Source: Phycisphaerae bacterium
GTDB taxonomy: Bacteria > Planctomycetota > Phycisphaerae > Sedimentisphaerales > Anaerobacaceae
Assembly: GCA_030609625.1 (NCBI GenBank)
Contig: JAUWBX010000163.1
Coordinates: forward strand, 1 to 5,809
DNA: 5,809 bases
Reading direction: 5' to 3'
In this document: piece by piece, positions 5,247 through 5,809 of the stretch
How the letters are laid out: every line of letters begins with the position of its first letter
How positions within the stretch are numbered: the first letter of the stretch is position 1
Translations under genes and position numbers: made by a program
The notes under the pieces: model-generated
Told to the model about the DNA's origin: nothing
What the model saw: the letters and a program-made list of their open reading frames with translations, nothing else
The model's database searches: none

Positions 5247-5809
5247 ATGGAGACTACTGCAAAATATAAACCGAATGTTGAAATTGCTTCCGACCCTGAG
5301 ACTCTTGCACAGAGAAGTGTCGAGTTTTTTGTTGCCGAGGCGCAAAAGGCGATTAAAACAAAGGACGCCTTTTATGTGGCTATATCGGGAGGCAATACAC
5401 CCAAACGTTTTTTTGAGCTGCTCGGCGAGGTGCCGCAGGCAAGCTCTCTGCCCTGGGACAAGATACAGTTGTTCTGGGTTGACGAGCGATACGTCCAGCC
5501 GGATTCGAAATGGAGCAATTATAAGCTGGCTGCCGATACCTTTTTGGCTAAAGTCGCCATCCCGGAGCAGAACATTCATCGAATCCCCACCGAGTATGAC
5601 GATTTCAAGGCTGCTGCATCCTGCTACGAACGAACCATTCGAGAGGTCTTCGGCCTCGATGAAAACCAGAGGCCTGAATTTGATTTGATTATACTGGGGA
5701 TGGGGGCCGAGGGGCATACCGGTTCGCTGTTTCCGAATTCCTATGCACGTTTTGATACCGAAGATCTGGCGTGTGTTGTTTATGTTTTGGACGAGAAGCT
5801 TAACAGGAT
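5247..5809 (+). CDS. pgl: 6-phosphogluconolactonase, N-terminal part (3' end outside window)
   Basis: This enzyme hydrolyses 6-phosphoglucono-1,5-lactone to 6-phosphogluconate, the second step of the oxidative pentose phosphate pathway, in the cytosol. The frame is open from ATG 5247 to the right edge without a stop: 187 residues, compared with about 220-260 for the full DevB/SOL-type enzyme. It shows the family motifs in order: AISGGNTPKRFFELL (residues 45-59, phosphate-binding loop), FWVDERYVQPD (76-86), SNYKLA (90-95), the NIHRIP stretch (109-114) and LGMGAEGHTGSLFP (150-163), which contains the expected catalytic His157. Glu155 replaces the Asp usual in the GxDGHT motif. Only about the last quarter is missing. 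The near-consensus ribosome-binding site at 5232-5242 supports the start. It lies 325 bases from the pump operon and is probably transcribed separately. The usual partner glucose-6-phosphate dehydrogenase gene is not immediately upstream; the downstream neighbour is not visible. Confidence 0.95.
   Translation, partial: METTAKYKPNVEIASDPETLAQRSVEFFVAEAQKAIKTKDAFYVAISGGNTPKRFFELLGEVPQASSLPWDKIQLFWVDERYVQPDSKWSNYKLAADTFLAKVAIPEQNIHRIPTEYDDFKAAASCYERTIREVFGLDENQRPEFDLIILGMGAEGHTGSLFPNSYARFDTEDLACVVYVLDEKLNR

Noticed and set aside
5182..5688. 168-codon plus-strand open frame in another phase
   Set aside because: It overlaps the lactonase frame almost entirely, is rich in Arg, Ser and Pro as out-of-frame readings are, and lacks a good start signal.
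5169..5717. 182-codon minus-strand open frame over the lactonase region
   Set aside because: It lies antisense to the clear 6-phosphogluconolactonase frame, has no recognisable motifs, and its protein looks like a reverse reading of that gene.
1..5809. tRNA, rRNA, CRISPR array or mobile element
   Set aside because: No cloverleaf, regularly spaced repeats, transposase motif or terminal inverted repeats were seen in the window.

Overview
The window reads as chromosomal sequence from a diderm (Gram-negative-type) bacterium of moderate GC content. It encodes an outer-membrane channel, a periplasmic adaptor and an inner-membrane RND pump, so an outer membrane is implied. The protein style resembles Planctomycetota (Phycisphaerae-like) or a similar environmental lineage. 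That placement is a weak impression from sequence style; no marker gene fixes it.

Positions 1-4921 hold a tightly packed plus-strand operon. In order it carries the C-terminal end of a TolC-type outer-membrane factor (cut by the left edge), a membrane-fusion/periplasmic adaptor protein, a full-length RND permease of HAE-1 type, and a 96-residue PII-fold-like small protein. The first two junctions are 4-base ATGA overlaps, and the third is a 2-base gap. Each start has a purine-rich Shine-Dalgarno sequence. Together the first three proteins should form a tripartite pump that moves a substrate from the inner membrane or periplasm across the outer membrane using the proton gradient. The fourth gene probably senses something and modulates the pump, but its ligand cannot be read from sequence.

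Positions 4922-5246 form a 325-base gap with no convincing conventional gene. It contains an A/T-rich block followed by a possible sigma-70-like promoter, a possible 38-codon small ORF with a reasonable Shine-Dalgarno sequence, and a set of competing inverted repeats ending in the ribosome-binding site of the next gene. This may be a long regulated leader. No clear intrinsic terminator was seen after the pump operon.

From 5247 to the right edge runs an open frame with no stop, the first 187 residues of 6-phosphogluconolactonase (pentose phosphate pathway). It appears to be a separate transcription unit with no obvious functional link to the pump.

Most of the window is a recognisable efflux operon plus a housekeeping enzyme. 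The parts most worth a second look are the PII-like gene attached to a non-metal-type RND pump, a CxxC pair in the proton-relay helix TM11, and the structured leader of the lactonase gene.
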